From NCBI GenBank assembly GCA_913031595.1, contig CAJWCP010000011.1, forward strand, positions 1-46,862: a DNA stretch of 46,862 bases, given 5' to 3'. Below are positions 35,944 to 44,441 of this stretch, in pieces (positions within the stretch are counted from its first letter, which is position 1; every line of letters starts with the position of its first letter). This stretch comes from an uncultured Flavobacteriales bacterium. Lineage in GTDB: Bacteria; Bacteroidota; Bacteroidia; Flavobacteriales; BACL11. The translations under genes and the position numbers were made by a program. Under the pieces are notes generated by a model. That model made no database searches. It saw nothing but the letters and a program-made list of their open reading frames with translations, and was not told the origin of the DNA.

Positions 35944-37323
35944 TTAAAATAAGTTTTTTATCTGTTTAATAATTTTATTAGCAATACCACTAGCTTTTTC
36001 TAAATCATGACTTTCTGCATAAACTCGAACTATTGGTTCAGTATTTGATTTTCTAATATGCACCCATCCATCCAAAAAGTCAATCTTTAAACCATCAATT
36101 ACAGAAATTTTCTCATTCTTATATGTTTTTTGAATCTCTAATAAGACAGAGTCTAATTCTATATGCTCTGGAAGTACAATCTTATTCTTTGATATAACAT
36201 AATTAGGATAAGAATCTCTTATCTTTTTTACCGATAATTTCTTCTCAGCTAACTGACTTAAAAAAAGTGCTATTCCAATTAAAGCATCTCTTCCATAATG
36301 TGAAGAAGGATAAATTACACCACCATTTCCTTCTCCTCCAATAACTGCATTAATTTCTTTCATTTTATTTACAACATTCACTTCTCCAACTGATGACGCC
36401 TGATATTCACAAGAATAATGATTTGTTACATCTCTCAATGCTCTTGTTGAAGATAAATTTGATACTGTACTGCCAGGATTCTTACTTAAAATATAATCAG
36501 CTACTGTAACAAGTGTGTATTCCTCTCCAAACATGCTTCCATCTTCACAAACTAATGCTAATCTATCAACATCTGGATCTACCGCAATACCAAAATCTGC
36601 TCCAGATTTTACAACAAGATTAGATAAATCTTCAAGATGTTCTGCTAACGGTTCTGGATTGTGAGGAAAATTACCATTAGGCTCACAAAATAACTTAACA
36701 CATTTCACACCCATCTTTTCTAATAATTTTGGCACCATAAAACCTCCTGTAGAGTTAACAGCATCAACAACAACCTTAAATCCTGATTTTTTGACTAAAT
36801 CTACATTAACTAATTCAAGACTAAGGATATGTTCAATATGTTGATCGTTAAAACTATCATCAAACACATAACTACCTAAAGAATCTGATTTAACAAAACT
36901 AAATTCATCTCTTTCAGCTAAAATCAATAATTTTTCTCCATCTGAAGAGGATAAAAACTCACCATGATGATTTAATAACTTAAGAGCATTCCAATCTCCA
37001 TTATTATGACTAGCTGTAATAATAATACCTCCAGCTGCTTTTTGAAATTTAACTGCAACTTCCACTGTAGGGGTAGTAGTTAAACCTATATCAATAACAT
37101 TAAAACCATAGGCTATCAAAGTTTGTGTAACAAAAGTACTAACCATTTTTCCTGATATACGAGCATCACGTCCAATAATAATAGTATTAGATACACTTCG
37201 TTTTCTTCTAATAAGCTCTGCGTAAGAAGCAGTATACTTCACAATATCTAAAGGAGATAAAGAAGAGCCTACTGAACCTCCAACAACACCTCTTATCCCA
37301 GATATTGATTTTATTAGAGTCAT
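35944..37323 (-). CDS. glmM: Phosphoglucosamine mutase / phosphohexomutase
   Basis: A 459-residue alpha-D-phosphohexomutase. The phosphoserine is S105 in TASHNNGDWN, the metal-binding loop is DPDVDRLA at 249-256, the sugar-binding loop is GGEGNGG near residue 320, and the phosphate-binding loop RKSNTEPIVR is near the C-terminus. Bacteroidota enzymes of this type are usually annotated phosphoglucosamine mutase (glucosamine-6-P to glucosamine-1-P for UDP-GlcNAc), but phosphomannomutase activity cannot be excluded. It is transcribed with the cysteine desulfurase from the promoter at 37353-37360. Confidence 0.88.
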   Translation of the reverse strand: MTLIKSISGIRGVVGGSVGSSLSPLDIVKYTASYAELIRRKRSVSNTIIIGRDARISGKMVSTFVTQTLIAYGFNVIDIGLTTTPTVEVAVKFQKAAGGIIITASHNNGDWNALKLLNHHGEFLSSSDGEKLLILAERDEFSFVKSDSLGSYVFDDSFNDQHIEHILSLELVNVDLVKKSGFKVVVDAVNSTGGFMVPKLLEKMGVKCVKLFCEPNGNFPHNPEPLAEHLEDLSNLVVKSGADFGIAVDPDVDRLALVCEDGSMFGEEYTLVTVADYILSKNPGSTVSNLSSTRALRDVTNHYSCEYQASSVGEVNVVNKMKEINAVIGGEGNGGVIYPSSHYGRDALIGIALFLSQLAEKKLSVKKIRDSYPNYVISKNKIVLPEHIELDSVLLEIQKTYKNEKISVIDGLKIDFLDGWVHIRKSNTEPIVRVYAESHDLEKASGIANKIIKQIKNLF

Positions 37324-37352
37324 ATTATTAATCTATGCTTGATTTAAGAACA

Positions 37353-37360
37353 CAAACTTA
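37353..37360 (-). promoter_or_regulatory. -7 promoter element upstream of glmM
   Basis: TAAGTTTG on the minus strand matches TAnnTTTG; predicted leader about 22 bases to the ATG at 37323. Confidence 0.5.
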
Positions 37361-37380
37361 ATACAATAATCTTATATTTT

Positions 37381-37388
37381 TATATTTG
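37381..37388 (+). promoter_or_regulatory. -7 promoter element upstream of the comA-like operon
   Basis: TATATTTG matches TAnnTTTG; predicted leader about 18 bases to the TTG start at 37412. It faces away from the glmM element 20 bases to the left. Confidence 0.5.
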
Positions 37389-37411
37389 TAAAAATTAAAT
37401 AAACACTACAA

Positions 37412-38176
37412 TTGAATTTCTCCCTAAGCCATATTCCTGTACGAACACAAAAACCAAGAGAAACTGGCCTAACTATGATGATGGATAAAGGATTAAGTAT
37501 AAATGATACTAAGAATTTTATTGATATGGCAGGAGAATTTACTGATATTGTTAAATTAGGATTTGGCACGTCCGCTATTTCTCCTCATATTGAAGAAAAA
37601 ATAAATTTATATCATGATGCCGGTTTACTTGTTTATTTAGGAGGAACATTGTTTGAGGCATTTATAATACGAGATATGTTTCTAGATTATCTAGAACTGC
37701 TCAAAAAGTGGAACATAACTATGTGTGAGGTCTCAGATGGGAGCATTGAAATCTCTCATGAAAAGAAATGTAACTATATACAAGAATTATCAAAAAACTT
37801 TAAAGTTGTCTCTGAAGTAGGTTCAAAAGATCAAAACAAATTAATTGCTCCGTATAAATGGATCCAATTAATGGAAAAAGAATTAGAAGCTGGATCTTGG
37901 AAAGTAATTGCTGAAGCAAGAGAAGGCGGAAATGTAGGCATCTTCAATAAAGGAGGAGACGTTCGTTATGATTTAATTGATGAAATATTAACAACAATTG
38001 AAAGTGATAATATAATATGGGAAGCCCCAAAAAAACCTCAACAAGTTTGGTTCATTAAATTACTAGGAGCTAATGTGAATTTAGGGAATATTGCATGGGA
38101 CGAAGTAATTCCATTAGAAACTCTACGCCTAGGATTAAGAGGTGACACTTTTTTTGATTACTTAGGAGAAAAATAA
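37412..38176 (+). CDS. Phosphosulfolactate synthase (ComA family)
   Basis: A 254-residue TIM-barrel protein of the ComA/YitD family, recognised from the N-terminus (RTQKPRETGLTMMMDKG), DIVKLGFGTSAI near residues 49-60, the YLGGTLFEAF segment and the C-terminal NLGNIAWDEVIPLETLRLGLRGDTF. ComA adds sulfite to phosphoenolpyruvate to give (2R)-phospho-3-sulfolactate, the first step of coenzyme M synthesis in archaea and of sulfolactate production in Bacillus. The start is TTG; upstream promoter spacing and homology beginning at once (NFSLSHIPVRTQKP) support it. It is followed with no gap by DUF368 and then aroE. Confidence 0.85.
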   Translation: MNFSLSHIPVRTQKPRETGLTMMMDKGLSINDTKNFIDMAGEFTDIVKLGFGTSAISPHIEEKINLYHDAGLLVYLGGTLFEAFIIRDMFLDYLELLKKWNITMCEVSDGSIEISHEKKCNYIQELSKNFKVVSEVGSKDQNKLIAPYKWIQLMEKELEAGSWKVIAEAREGGNVGIFNKGGDVRYDLIDEILTTIESDNIIWEAPKKPQQVWFIKLLGANVNLGNIAWDEVIPLETLRLGLRGDTFFDYLGEK

Positions 38177-39094
38177 ATGAAGTACTACATCACTCTATTT
38201 ATTAAAGGAATTGCAATCGGAATTGCTAATGTTGTACCCGGAGTTTCTGGAGGCACTATAGCTTTAATCACTGGAATATATGAAGAGCTCATTAATTCAC
38301 TTAAATCATTTAATATAAAAGCTCTAAAATTAATTTCTTCATTTAACATTAAAGGGTTTATCCAGTATACTAACATGTACTTTTTACTTGCAGTATTTGG
38401 AGGAAGTATAGCTAGTGTATTTAGTATTGCTAACTTATTTAAGTACCTTTTTGCCAACTACCCTATATCAATATGGTCTTTATTTTTTGGTCTTATCATG
38501 GCATCAGTTTACTTTATAGGTAAGCGTATTGCAAAATGGAACACTGTAAATATCAGTATGCTGCTAATAGGCACCATTGTTGCTATTTCTTTATCGTTCA
38601 TAACTCCTGCTAGTGAAAACGATAATCTATTTTTTATATTTATTTGTGGGTTTATAGGTGTTATTGGAATGATTCTTCCTGGTTTATCTGGATCTTTTCT
38701 TCTTATACTAATGGGCAACTATATTCTCATGTTAAATTTTATTGACGGGAGTTTTAAGTTAGAAACAGAATCATTAGTATTATTAAGCGTATTTATCTCA
38801 GGAAGTATAGTTGGATTGATTAGTTGTTCCAATATAATAGCCTGGTTACTAAAAAATTATAAGAATATATTACTTTCAGTACTTACTGGTTTTGTTCTGG
38901 GATCATTATATACTATTTGGCCTTGGCAAAAATGCCTAACTTGGCTAGATCCAGAAAAACAAGAAAAATGCATGAAAACTATACGATATCTTCCAGAAAT
39001 AAATAATAATGTTATATATTGTATTTTACTAATGATTTTAGGAATAGTAATTGTTTGGAAGCTAGAGAATATAACAATAGAAAATAAAACATGA
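38177..39094 (+). CDS. DUF368 membrane protein (PopT-type undecaprenyl-phosphate translocase)
   Basis: A 305-residue protein with about eight or nine membrane segments. The DUF368 N-terminal signature GIAIGIANVVPGVSGGTIALITGIYE (about 11-36) and the internal repeat-like GMILPGLSGSFLLILMGNY (about 162-180) are both present. DUF368 members (PopT) have been shown to return the lipid carrier undecaprenyl phosphate across the membrane, which would support peptidoglycan and polysaccharide synthesis. The ATG directly follows the comA-like stop, and the next gene aroE overlaps by 4 bases (ATGA). Confidence 0.88.
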   Translation: MKYYITLFIKGIAIGIANVVPGVSGGTIALITGIYEELINSLKSFNIKALKLISSFNIKGFIQYTNMYFLLAVFGGSIASVFSIANLFKYLFANYPISIWSLFFGLIMASVYFIGKRIAKWNTVNISMLLIGTIVAISLSFITPASENDNLFFIFICGFIGVIGMILPGLSGSFLLILMGNYILMLNFIDGSFKLETESLVLLSVFISGSIVGLISCSNIIAWLLKNYKNILLSVLTGFVLGSLYTIWPWQKCLTWLDPEKQEKCMKTIRYLPEINNNVIYCILLMILGIVIVWKLENITIENKT

Positions 39095-39813
39095 GAACCT
39101 TTGGTTTAATTGGAAAAAACCTCTCTCATTCTTTTTCTAAAATATTCTTTAAAGAAAAGATTATCAAAGAACAAATATCAAATACAAGATATCTAAATTT
39201 TGAATTAGCAGAAATCTCTGAATTTCTAGATTTAATTACACAAAAAAATATATCAGGACTTAACGTCACAATACCATATAAAGAAAGTATTATACCATAT
39301 CTAGATGAATTAACAGAAGATGCAAAAAATATTTCTGCTGTAAACACCATTGAGTTTATAGGAGAAAAAGTAATAGGTCATAATACTGATATAATAGGTT
39401 TTAGAAAAAGTATCATTCCAATATTAAAAAACAGAAAAAAAGCTATAATTCTTGGAAGTGGAGGTAGTTCAAAAGCAGTTCAATATTCTTTAGACATGCT
39501 CAATGTAGAATATGTGATTATTGGCAGAAATACACCTGTTAGTTATACAGATATGAACTCTGAATTTATCAACTATTATGATATTATAATTAATACAACT
39601 CCCTTAGGAATGTTTCCTAATATTAAAGACTACCCAGAAATCCCATTTCAATTCTTAAGCAATAAACATTTACTGTTTGACCTAATCTATAACCCAAAAG
39701 AAACACTTTTCTTAAAACAAGGAAAAGAACAAGGATGCTCAATAAAGAATGGTTTAGAAATGCTTCAAATACAAGCAGAAGCATCTTGGAAGATATGGAC
39801 AAATAAGCAATAA
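39091..39813 (+). CDS. aroE: Shikimate dehydrogenase
   Basis: A 240-residue protein, somewhat shorter than the roughly 270 residues of E. coli AroE but typical for Bacteroidota. The shikimate-binding SHSFSK is at residues 12-17, the catalytic Lys lies in GLNVTIPYKES near residue 60, and the NADP Rossmann glycine loop GSGGSSKAV is near 122-130; the C-terminus has GLEMLQIQAEASWKIW. It reduces 3-dehydroshikimate to shikimate in aromatic amino acid synthesis. It is the last gene of the comA-DUF368-aroE operon; the next promoter begins 5 bases after its stop. Confidence 0.93.
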   Translation: MRTFGLIGKNLSHSFSKIFFKEKIIKEQISNTRYLNFELAEISEFLDLITQKNISGLNVTIPYKESIIPYLDELTEDAKNISAVNTIEFIGEKVIGHNTDIIGFRKSIIPILKNRKKAIILGSGGSSKAVQYSLDMLNVEYVIIGRNTPVSYTDMNSEFINYYDIIINTTPLGMFPNIKDYPEIPFQFLSNKHLLFDLIYNPKETLFLKQGKEQGCSIKNGLEMLQIQAEASWKIWTNKQ

Positions 39814-39817
39814 TTAT

Positions 39818-39825
39818 TAGCTTTG
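39818..39825 (+). promoter_or_regulatory. -7 promoter element upstream of uvrB
   Basis: TAGCTTTG matches TAnnTTTG and starts 5 bases after the aroE stop; predicted leader to the uvrB ATG is about 31 bases. An out-of-frame ATG at 39853 lies 10 bases before the true one. Confidence 0.5.
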
Positions 39826-39862
39826 TCAAATAAAAAGACAAAGAAAATCTCAATGAATTTCA

Positions 39863-41863
39863 ATGAAATTTAATATACATTCAAGTTTCAAACCTACTGG
39901 AGACCAACCACGAGCAATAAAAGAATTAGTAGATGGTTTATCCAATGGCCTTAATGCTCAAACATTATTAGGTGTAACAGGTTCTGGCAAAACATTTACT
40001 ATTGCTAATGTTATTAACACAATAAACAAACCAACTCTAGTTCTAAGTCACAACAAAACACTAGCAGCACAACTTTTTAGTGAGTTTAAACAATTTTTCC
40101 CAAATAATGCTATAGAATACTTTGTGTCTTATTACGATTATTATCAACCAGAAGCATATATACCTAGCTCAGGAACCTATATTGAGAAAGACCTATCAAT
40201 AAATGAAGAGATTGAAAAATACAGACTAAGCACTACATCTACATTATTATCTGGAAGGAAAGATGTTATTGTTATTTCTTCTGTAAGTTGCATTTATGGG
40301 ATCGGAAATCCAGCAGATTTCCATAGTGGAATTATTAATATCTCTGTTGGAGATCTTATAAGTCAAAAAAATCTATTAAAAAAACTTGTATCTGCTCTTT
40401 ATAGCAGGACAAAACATGAGCTTTCAAGAGGAAAATTTAGAGTTAAAGGGGATACTATAGATATATTTTGTGCTCATAATGACACTTGTTACCGCATAGA
40501 ATTCTTTACTAATAAAATAGAAGAAATCTATATTTTTAAAAAAGAAGATGGAAATATAATAAACTCAATAACGCAAGTTGATATATTTCCTGCAAGCATC
40601 TTTTTAGCCTCAAAAAATAAAATAAATAATTCTATATCTATAATGAAAGATGACTTAGAAGAACAAGTAGATTATTTTAATAAACTAGGTTTAAAAACAG
40701 AAGCTAATAGATTAAGAGAACGCACTAATTTTGACATTGAAATGATTAAAGAACTTGGCTACTGTTCAGGTATTGAAAATTATTCTCGATATTTTGATGG
40801 AAGAAATGAAGGAAGTCGCCCATTCTGTCTATTAGATTATTTTCCAGATGATTTTATAACAATAATAGATGAAAGTCATGTCACTATTCCACAAGTAAAA
40901 GCTATGTATGGTGGAGATAGATCAAGAAAAAATAATTTAGTTGAACATGGATTTAGACTTCGTTCTGCTTTAGATAATAGACCCTTAAAATTTGAAGAGT
41001 TTGAAATACTAAACAATCAAACAATATATGTAAGCGCCACGCCTGCTGAATATGAATTAAAAAAATCAGAAGGTATAATTGTAGAACAAATAATCAGACC
41101 TACAGGCTTACTTGACCCTAAAATTGAAGTAAGATCTTCAAAAAACCAAATTGATGATCTACTTGAGGAAATTAGAATTCGTATCAATAAAAAAGAACGA
41201 GTTCTTATAACAACTCTCACGAAAAGAATGGCAGAAGAATTTAGTAAGTATCTGGGACGTTTTAATATTAAATGTACGTATATACATTCAGATATAGATA
41301 CTCTAGAAAGAGTTGAAATTTTACACGAATTAAGAAAAGGCACATTTGATGTGTTAATTGGAGTTAACCTATTAAGAGAAGGTTTAGATCTACCAGAAGT
41401 AAGTCTAGTTGCTATAATAGATGCTGATAAAGAAGGTTTCTTAAGATCAGAAAGAGCCTTAACACAAACTGCTGGAAGAACAGCAAGACATATAAATGGT
41501 TTAGTAATAATGTATGCTGAAAAAGTAACTCATTCTATGCAAAACACTATTGATGAAACTAATAGAAGAAGAAAAATCCAAGAAGAATTCAATAATCTAA
41601 ATAATATTACGCCAACACCTTTGTTAAAAAAAGAAACAAACCCATTAATAATAGAACTAAATCCATATAAAGAGAAAAAAGCATATAATTCTACACAAAC
41701 AACACCATACAATTCTAAAGAACTAAATAAAATGATTAGAAAAACAAGAAAAGAAATGAAGAATATGGCAAAAGAATTAAATTTTATTGAAGCAGGAAGA
41801 TTGCGTGAAGAATTACATATGCTAGAAGCAAAACTTAAGGAGACAAAAAAAAACGAGATCTAA
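39863..41863 (+). CDS. uvrB: Excinuclease ABC subunit B
   Basis: A 666-residue helicase-like protein, full length. Walker A is GVTGSGKT at 37-44, the beta-hairpin that clamps DNA contains YYDYYQPEAYIP near residues 92-103, helicase motif II reads IDESH and motif VI QTAGRTARH, and the C-terminal UVR domain that binds UvrC is MAKELNFIEAGRLREELHML near 632-651. It receives damaged DNA from UvrA and loads UvrC in nucleotide excision repair. The last residues (KNEI) encode the 5' arm of the terminator and the stop codon is its loop. Confidence 0.97.
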   Translation: MKFNIHSSFKPTGDQPRAIKELVDGLSNGLNAQTLLGVTGSGKTFTIANVINTINKPTLVLSHNKTLAAQLFSEFKQFFPNNAIEYFVSYYDYYQPEAYIPSSGTYIEKDLSINEEIEKYRLSTTSTLLSGRKDVIVISSVSCIYGIGNPADFHSGIINISVGDLISQKNLLKKLVSALYSRTKHELSRGKFRVKGDTIDIFCAHNDTCYRIEFFTNKIEEIYIFKKEDGNIINSITQVDIFPASIFLASKNKINNSISIMKDDLEEQVDYFNKLGLKTEANRLRERTNFDIEMIKELGYCSGIENYSRYFDGRNEGSRPFCLLDYFPDDFITIIDESHVTIPQVKAMYGGDRSRKNNLVEHGFRLRSALDNRPLKFEEFEILNNQTIYVSATPAEYELKKSEGIIVEQIIRPTGLLDPKIEVRSSKNQIDDLLEEIRIRINKKERVLITTLTKRMAEEFSKYLGRFNIKCTYIHSDIDTLERVEILHELRKGTFDVLIGVNLLREGLDLPEVSLVAIIDADKEGFLRSERALTQTAGRTARHINGLVIMYAEKVTHSMQNTIDETNRRRKIQEEFNNLNNITPTPLLKKETNPLIIELNPYKEKKAYNSTQTTPYNSKELNKMIRKTRKEMKNMAKELNFIEAGRLREELHMLEAKLKETKKNEI

Positions 41864-41874
41864 GATCTCGTTTT
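41850..41874. terminator. Bidirectional terminator overlapping the uvrB stop codon
   Basis: AAAACGAGATC-TAA-GATCTCGTTTT is an 11-bp perfect inverted repeat whose 3-base loop is the uvrB TAA stop. The flanking A/T arms let it act for uvrB on the plus strand and the convergent cold-shock gene on the minus strand. Confidence 0.82.
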
Positions 41875-41895
41875 CTATATATTGATATAGTTCAA

Positions 41896-42093
41896 TTAAG
41901 CACTTTCAATATTTTTAGCGACTGGTCCTTTCTCACCTTCGCCTGCTTCAAATGTTACAGAAGCACCTTCTTTTAAAGTTTTATAACCTTCTGCTTGAAT
42001 TTCTTGAAAATGCGCAAAATAATCTGTTCCATCAGATCCTTCAATGAAACCATAACCTTTACTTGCATTAAACCATTTTACTGTTCCTTCCAT
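41896..42093 (-). CDS. Cold-shock protein (CspA family)
   Basis: A 65-residue single cold-shock domain. The RNP1 motif is KGYGFIEG (residues 12-19) and RNP2 is DYFAHF (about 24-29), with the N-terminal [14 protein letters not shown] typical of CspA. It binds single-stranded RNA/DNA and melts mRNA secondary structure. It is monocistronic, with a promoter inside the folD 3' end, a predicted leader of about 50 bases containing a hairpin, and the terminator shared with uvrB. Family names (CspA to CspG) cannot be separated from sequence. Confidence 0.95.
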   Translation of the reverse strand: MEGTVKWFNASKGYGFIEGSDGTDYFAHFQEIQAEGYKTLKEGASVTFEAGEGEKGPVAKNIESA

Positions 42094-42121
42094 AATTGTT
42101 TATTTAAATTAATTAATACTA

Positions 42122-42137
42122 GTGGGAACAACCCCAC
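42122..42137 (-). promoter_or_regulatory. Hairpin in the predicted cold-shock mRNA leader
   Basis: On the minus strand GTGGG-GTTGTT-CCCAC forms a 5-bp GC-rich stem with a 6-base loop, between the -7 element and the start codon. It is a possible RNA thermometer or autoregulation site; no T-tract follows, so it does not look like a terminator. Confidence 0.45.
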
Positions 42138-42148
42138 AAAAACTGGCG

Positions 42149-42156
42149 CAAATATA
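42149..42156 (-). promoter_or_regulatory. -7 promoter element of the cold-shock gene
   Basis: TATATTTG on the minus strand matches TAnnTTTG, 56 bases upstream of the ATG, leaving a leader of about 50 bases with the hairpin. Confidence 0.5.
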
Positions 42157-42174
42157 CTAAAATAATTAAGACAG

Positions 42175-43044
42175 CTATTTTAGACTTGAAATTAGAGTGT
42201 TTTTTAATAACATCGCGATTGTCATAGGTCCAACTCCACCAGGTACAGGAGTAATAAAACTAGCCTTTTCTTTTACTGATTCAAAATCAACATCACCTAA
42301 AAGCTTCCATCCACTCTTTGTCTTTGAAGATTTTATTCTACTAATACCAACATCTATAATGCATACTCCTTTTTTTACCATATCAGAGGTTACAAAAGAA
42401 GATTTCCCTAATGCAACTATTAAAATATCAGCTTTATTTGTTATTTCTTTCAAATTCTTGGTCCTACTATGAGTCAAAGTTACTGTAGCATTTCCAGGAG
42501 AACTATTTCTTGCTAATAAAATACTTATTGGAGAACCTACAATATGACTTCTTCCAATCACAACACAATGTTTTCCTGATATATCAATATTATATCTTGT
42601 AAGTAACTCTAATATACCAGCAGGAGTGGCTGGTAAATAAGTAGGTAAATTCAAGGCCATCTTACCTACATTCTCAGGATGAAATCCATCTACATCCTTA
42701 GAGGGAATAATAGCCTGTTTAACTTTTATCTCATCTATATGACCTGGCAAAGGAAGTTGAACTATTAAACCATCAATATCAGAGTCAAGATTTATATTTC
42801 TTATATGATCTATTAATTTATCTTCAGAAACATCCTCTTTTAGCCGAATTAATGTAGATCTAAATCCAACTCTTTCACATGCTTTCACTTTAGCATTAAT
42901 ATACGTTTCACTAGCTCCATCATCTCCAACTAAGATAGCTGCTAAATGAGGAGCCTTCTTGTTATTAGATCGTAAAGTAGAAACAACACCTGCTATCTCA
43001 TCTTTAATATCATTAGCAATTTTTCTTCCATCTAATATTTGCAT
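42175..43044 (-). CDS. folD: Bifunctional methylenetetrahydrofolate dehydrogenase / methenyl-THF cyclohydrolase
   Basis: A 289-residue FolD. The catalytic Lys lies in TYINAKVKACERVG near residues 48-61, the folate-binding VQLPLPGH near 99-106, the NADP-binding GRSHIVGSPISILLARN near 163-179, and the C-terminal TPVPGGVGPMTIAMLL near 263-278. It interconverts 5,10-methylene-, methenyl- and 10-formyl-THF for purine, thymidylate and initiator-tRNA synthesis. It lies 11 bases behind ffh on the same strand, most likely co-transcribed. The downstream cold-shock promoter overlaps its 3' end region. Confidence 0.96.
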   Translation of the reverse strand: MQILDGRKIANDIKDEIAGVVSTLRSNNKKAPHLAAILVGDDGASETYINAKVKACERVGFRSTLIRLKEDVSEDKLIDHIRNINLDSDIDGLIVQLPLPGHIDEIKVKQAIIPSKDVDGFHPENVGKMALNLPTYLPATPAGILELLTRYNIDISGKHCVVIGRSHIVGSPISILLARNSSPGNATVTLTHSRTKNLKEITNKADILIVALGKSSFVTSDMVKKGVCIIDVGISRIKSSKTKSGWKLLGDVDFESVKEKASFITPVPGGVGPMTIAMLLKNTLISSLK

Positions 43045-43055
43045 ATATTTTAATT

Positions 43056-44402
43056 TTAATTAAAACCTGGCATCCCTCCTCTCCCTTTCATCATCTGCAT
43101 CATTTGTTTAGCTCCTCCAGATTGCATCATTTTCATCATTTTCCCCATTTGAGAAAATTGTTTAATTAACTGATTCACTTCTGAAATTTCTTTCCCACTA
43201 CCTAATGCAATTCTTTTTCTTCTACTACCATTTAATATTTTAGGATTATTCCTTTCTTCTTTTGTCATAGAATGTATAATAGCTTCAATACCTTTAAAAG
43301 CATCATCATCAATATCAACACCTTTCATTGCTTTGCCCATACCAGGAATCATTCCCATTAAATCTTTTACATTACCCATTTTTTTAATTTGCTGAATTTG
43401 TTTCAAAAAATCATCAAAACCAAATTGATTTTTTGCAATCTTCTTTTGTACTCTACGAGCTTCTTCTTCATCAAATTGTTGTTGAGCACGTTCAACCAAA
43501 GAAATAACATCTCCCATTCCAAGAATACGACTTGCCATTCTATCAGGATGAAAAATATCTAAACCATCCATTTTCTCTGAAGTACCAATAAATTTAATTG
43601 GTTTATCAACCACCGAACGAATAGTAAGAGCAGCACCACCCCTAGTATCCCCATCTAATTTAGTAAGAATAACTCCATCAAAATCTAATTTATCATTAAA
43701 AGCTTTTGCTGTATTAACAGCATCTTGACCAGTCATTGCATCAACAACAAATAAAATCTCATCAGGATTAGTTCCCTCTTTAACAGTTTCAATCTCTTTC
43801 ATCATCTCTTCATCAATTGCTAAACGACCAGCAGTATCAATAATAACAATATTATTTCCATTTTTTTTAGCCTGTTTAATCGCTTCTTGTGCTATCTTTA
43901 CAGGGTTTTTACTTTCTTTATCAATAAAAACATCAACATTAACTTGTTCTGCTAAAACTTCTAATTGATCAATCGCAGCTGGACGATAAACATCACAAGC
44001 TACTAATAATGGTCGTTTATTTTTTTTACTCTTAAGATATAAAGCTAGTTTTCCTGAAAAAGTTGTTTTACCAGAACCTTGTAAACCTGCGATTAATATT
44101 ACAGTTGGAGAGCCTGTTAAATTAATTTCAGATTTCTCACTTCCCATCAATTTAGCTAATTCTTCCTGCATAATCTTAGTAAGTAGCTCTCCAGGCTTAA
44201 CCGCAGAAAGAACTTTTTGACCTATAGCTTTTTCCTTAACTCTAGCAGTGAAAGATTTTGCAGTTTTAAAATCAACATCAGCTGTAAGTAAAGCCTTACG
44301 AATTTCTTTCATTGTCTGAGCAACATTGATTTCTGATATACTTCCTTGCCCTTTTAATGATTTAAAAGCTTTCTCTAATTTCTGTGACAAATTTTCAAAC
44401 AT
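43056..44402 (-). CDS. ffh: Signal recognition particle protein Ffh
   Basis: A 448-residue SRP54 GTPase. The N domain covers about residues 1-90; G domain motifs are GLQGSGKTTFSGKLA (about 106-120), DTAGRLAIDEEM near residue 190 and TKLDGDTRGG near 247-256. The Met-rich M domain (about 300-448) ends MMKMMQSGGAKQMMQMMKGRG and binds 4.5S RNA and signal sequences. It delivers ribosomes translating membrane proteins to FtsY, encoded about 1.4 kb upstream on the same strand. It has its own -7 element in the 39-base gap after rimO. Confidence 0.97.
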   Translation of the reverse strand: MFENLSQKLEKAFKSLKGQGSISEINVAQTMKEIRKALLTADVDFKTAKSFTARVKEKAIGQKVLSAVKPGELLTKIMQEELAKLMGSEKSEINLTGSPTVILIAGLQGSGKTTFSGKLALYLKSKKNKRPLLVACDVYRPAAIDQLEVLAEQVNVDVFIDKESKNPVKIAQEAIKQAKKNGNNIVIIDTAGRLAIDEEMMKEIETVKEGTNPDEILFVVDAMTGQDAVNTAKAFNDKLDFDGVILTKLDGDTRGGAALTIRSVVDKPIKFIGTSEKMDGLDIFHPDRMASRILGMGDVISLVERAQQQFDEEEARRVQKKIAKNQFGFDDFLKQIQQIKKMGNVKDLMGMIPGMGKAMKGVDIDDDAFKGIEAIIHSMTKEERNNPKILNGSRRKRIALGSGKEISEVNQLIKQFSQMGKMMKMMQSGGAKQMMQMMKGRGGMPGFN

Positions 44403-44424
44403 ATATTATTAATTATTTATAGAA

Positions 44425-44432
44425 CAAAAATA
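44425..44432 (-). promoter_or_regulatory. -7 promoter element upstream of ffh
   Basis: TATTTTTG on the minus strand matches TAnnTTTG, with a predicted leader of about 16 bases to the ffh ATG, allowing ffh-folD to be expressed apart from ftsY-rimO. Confidence 0.45.
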
Positions 44433-44441
44433 GTGATTTCA

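Noticed and set aside
42197-42472. 91-aa plus-strand ORF antisense to folD
   Set aside because: Complement of the conserved FolD C-terminal coding region, with no independent signal.
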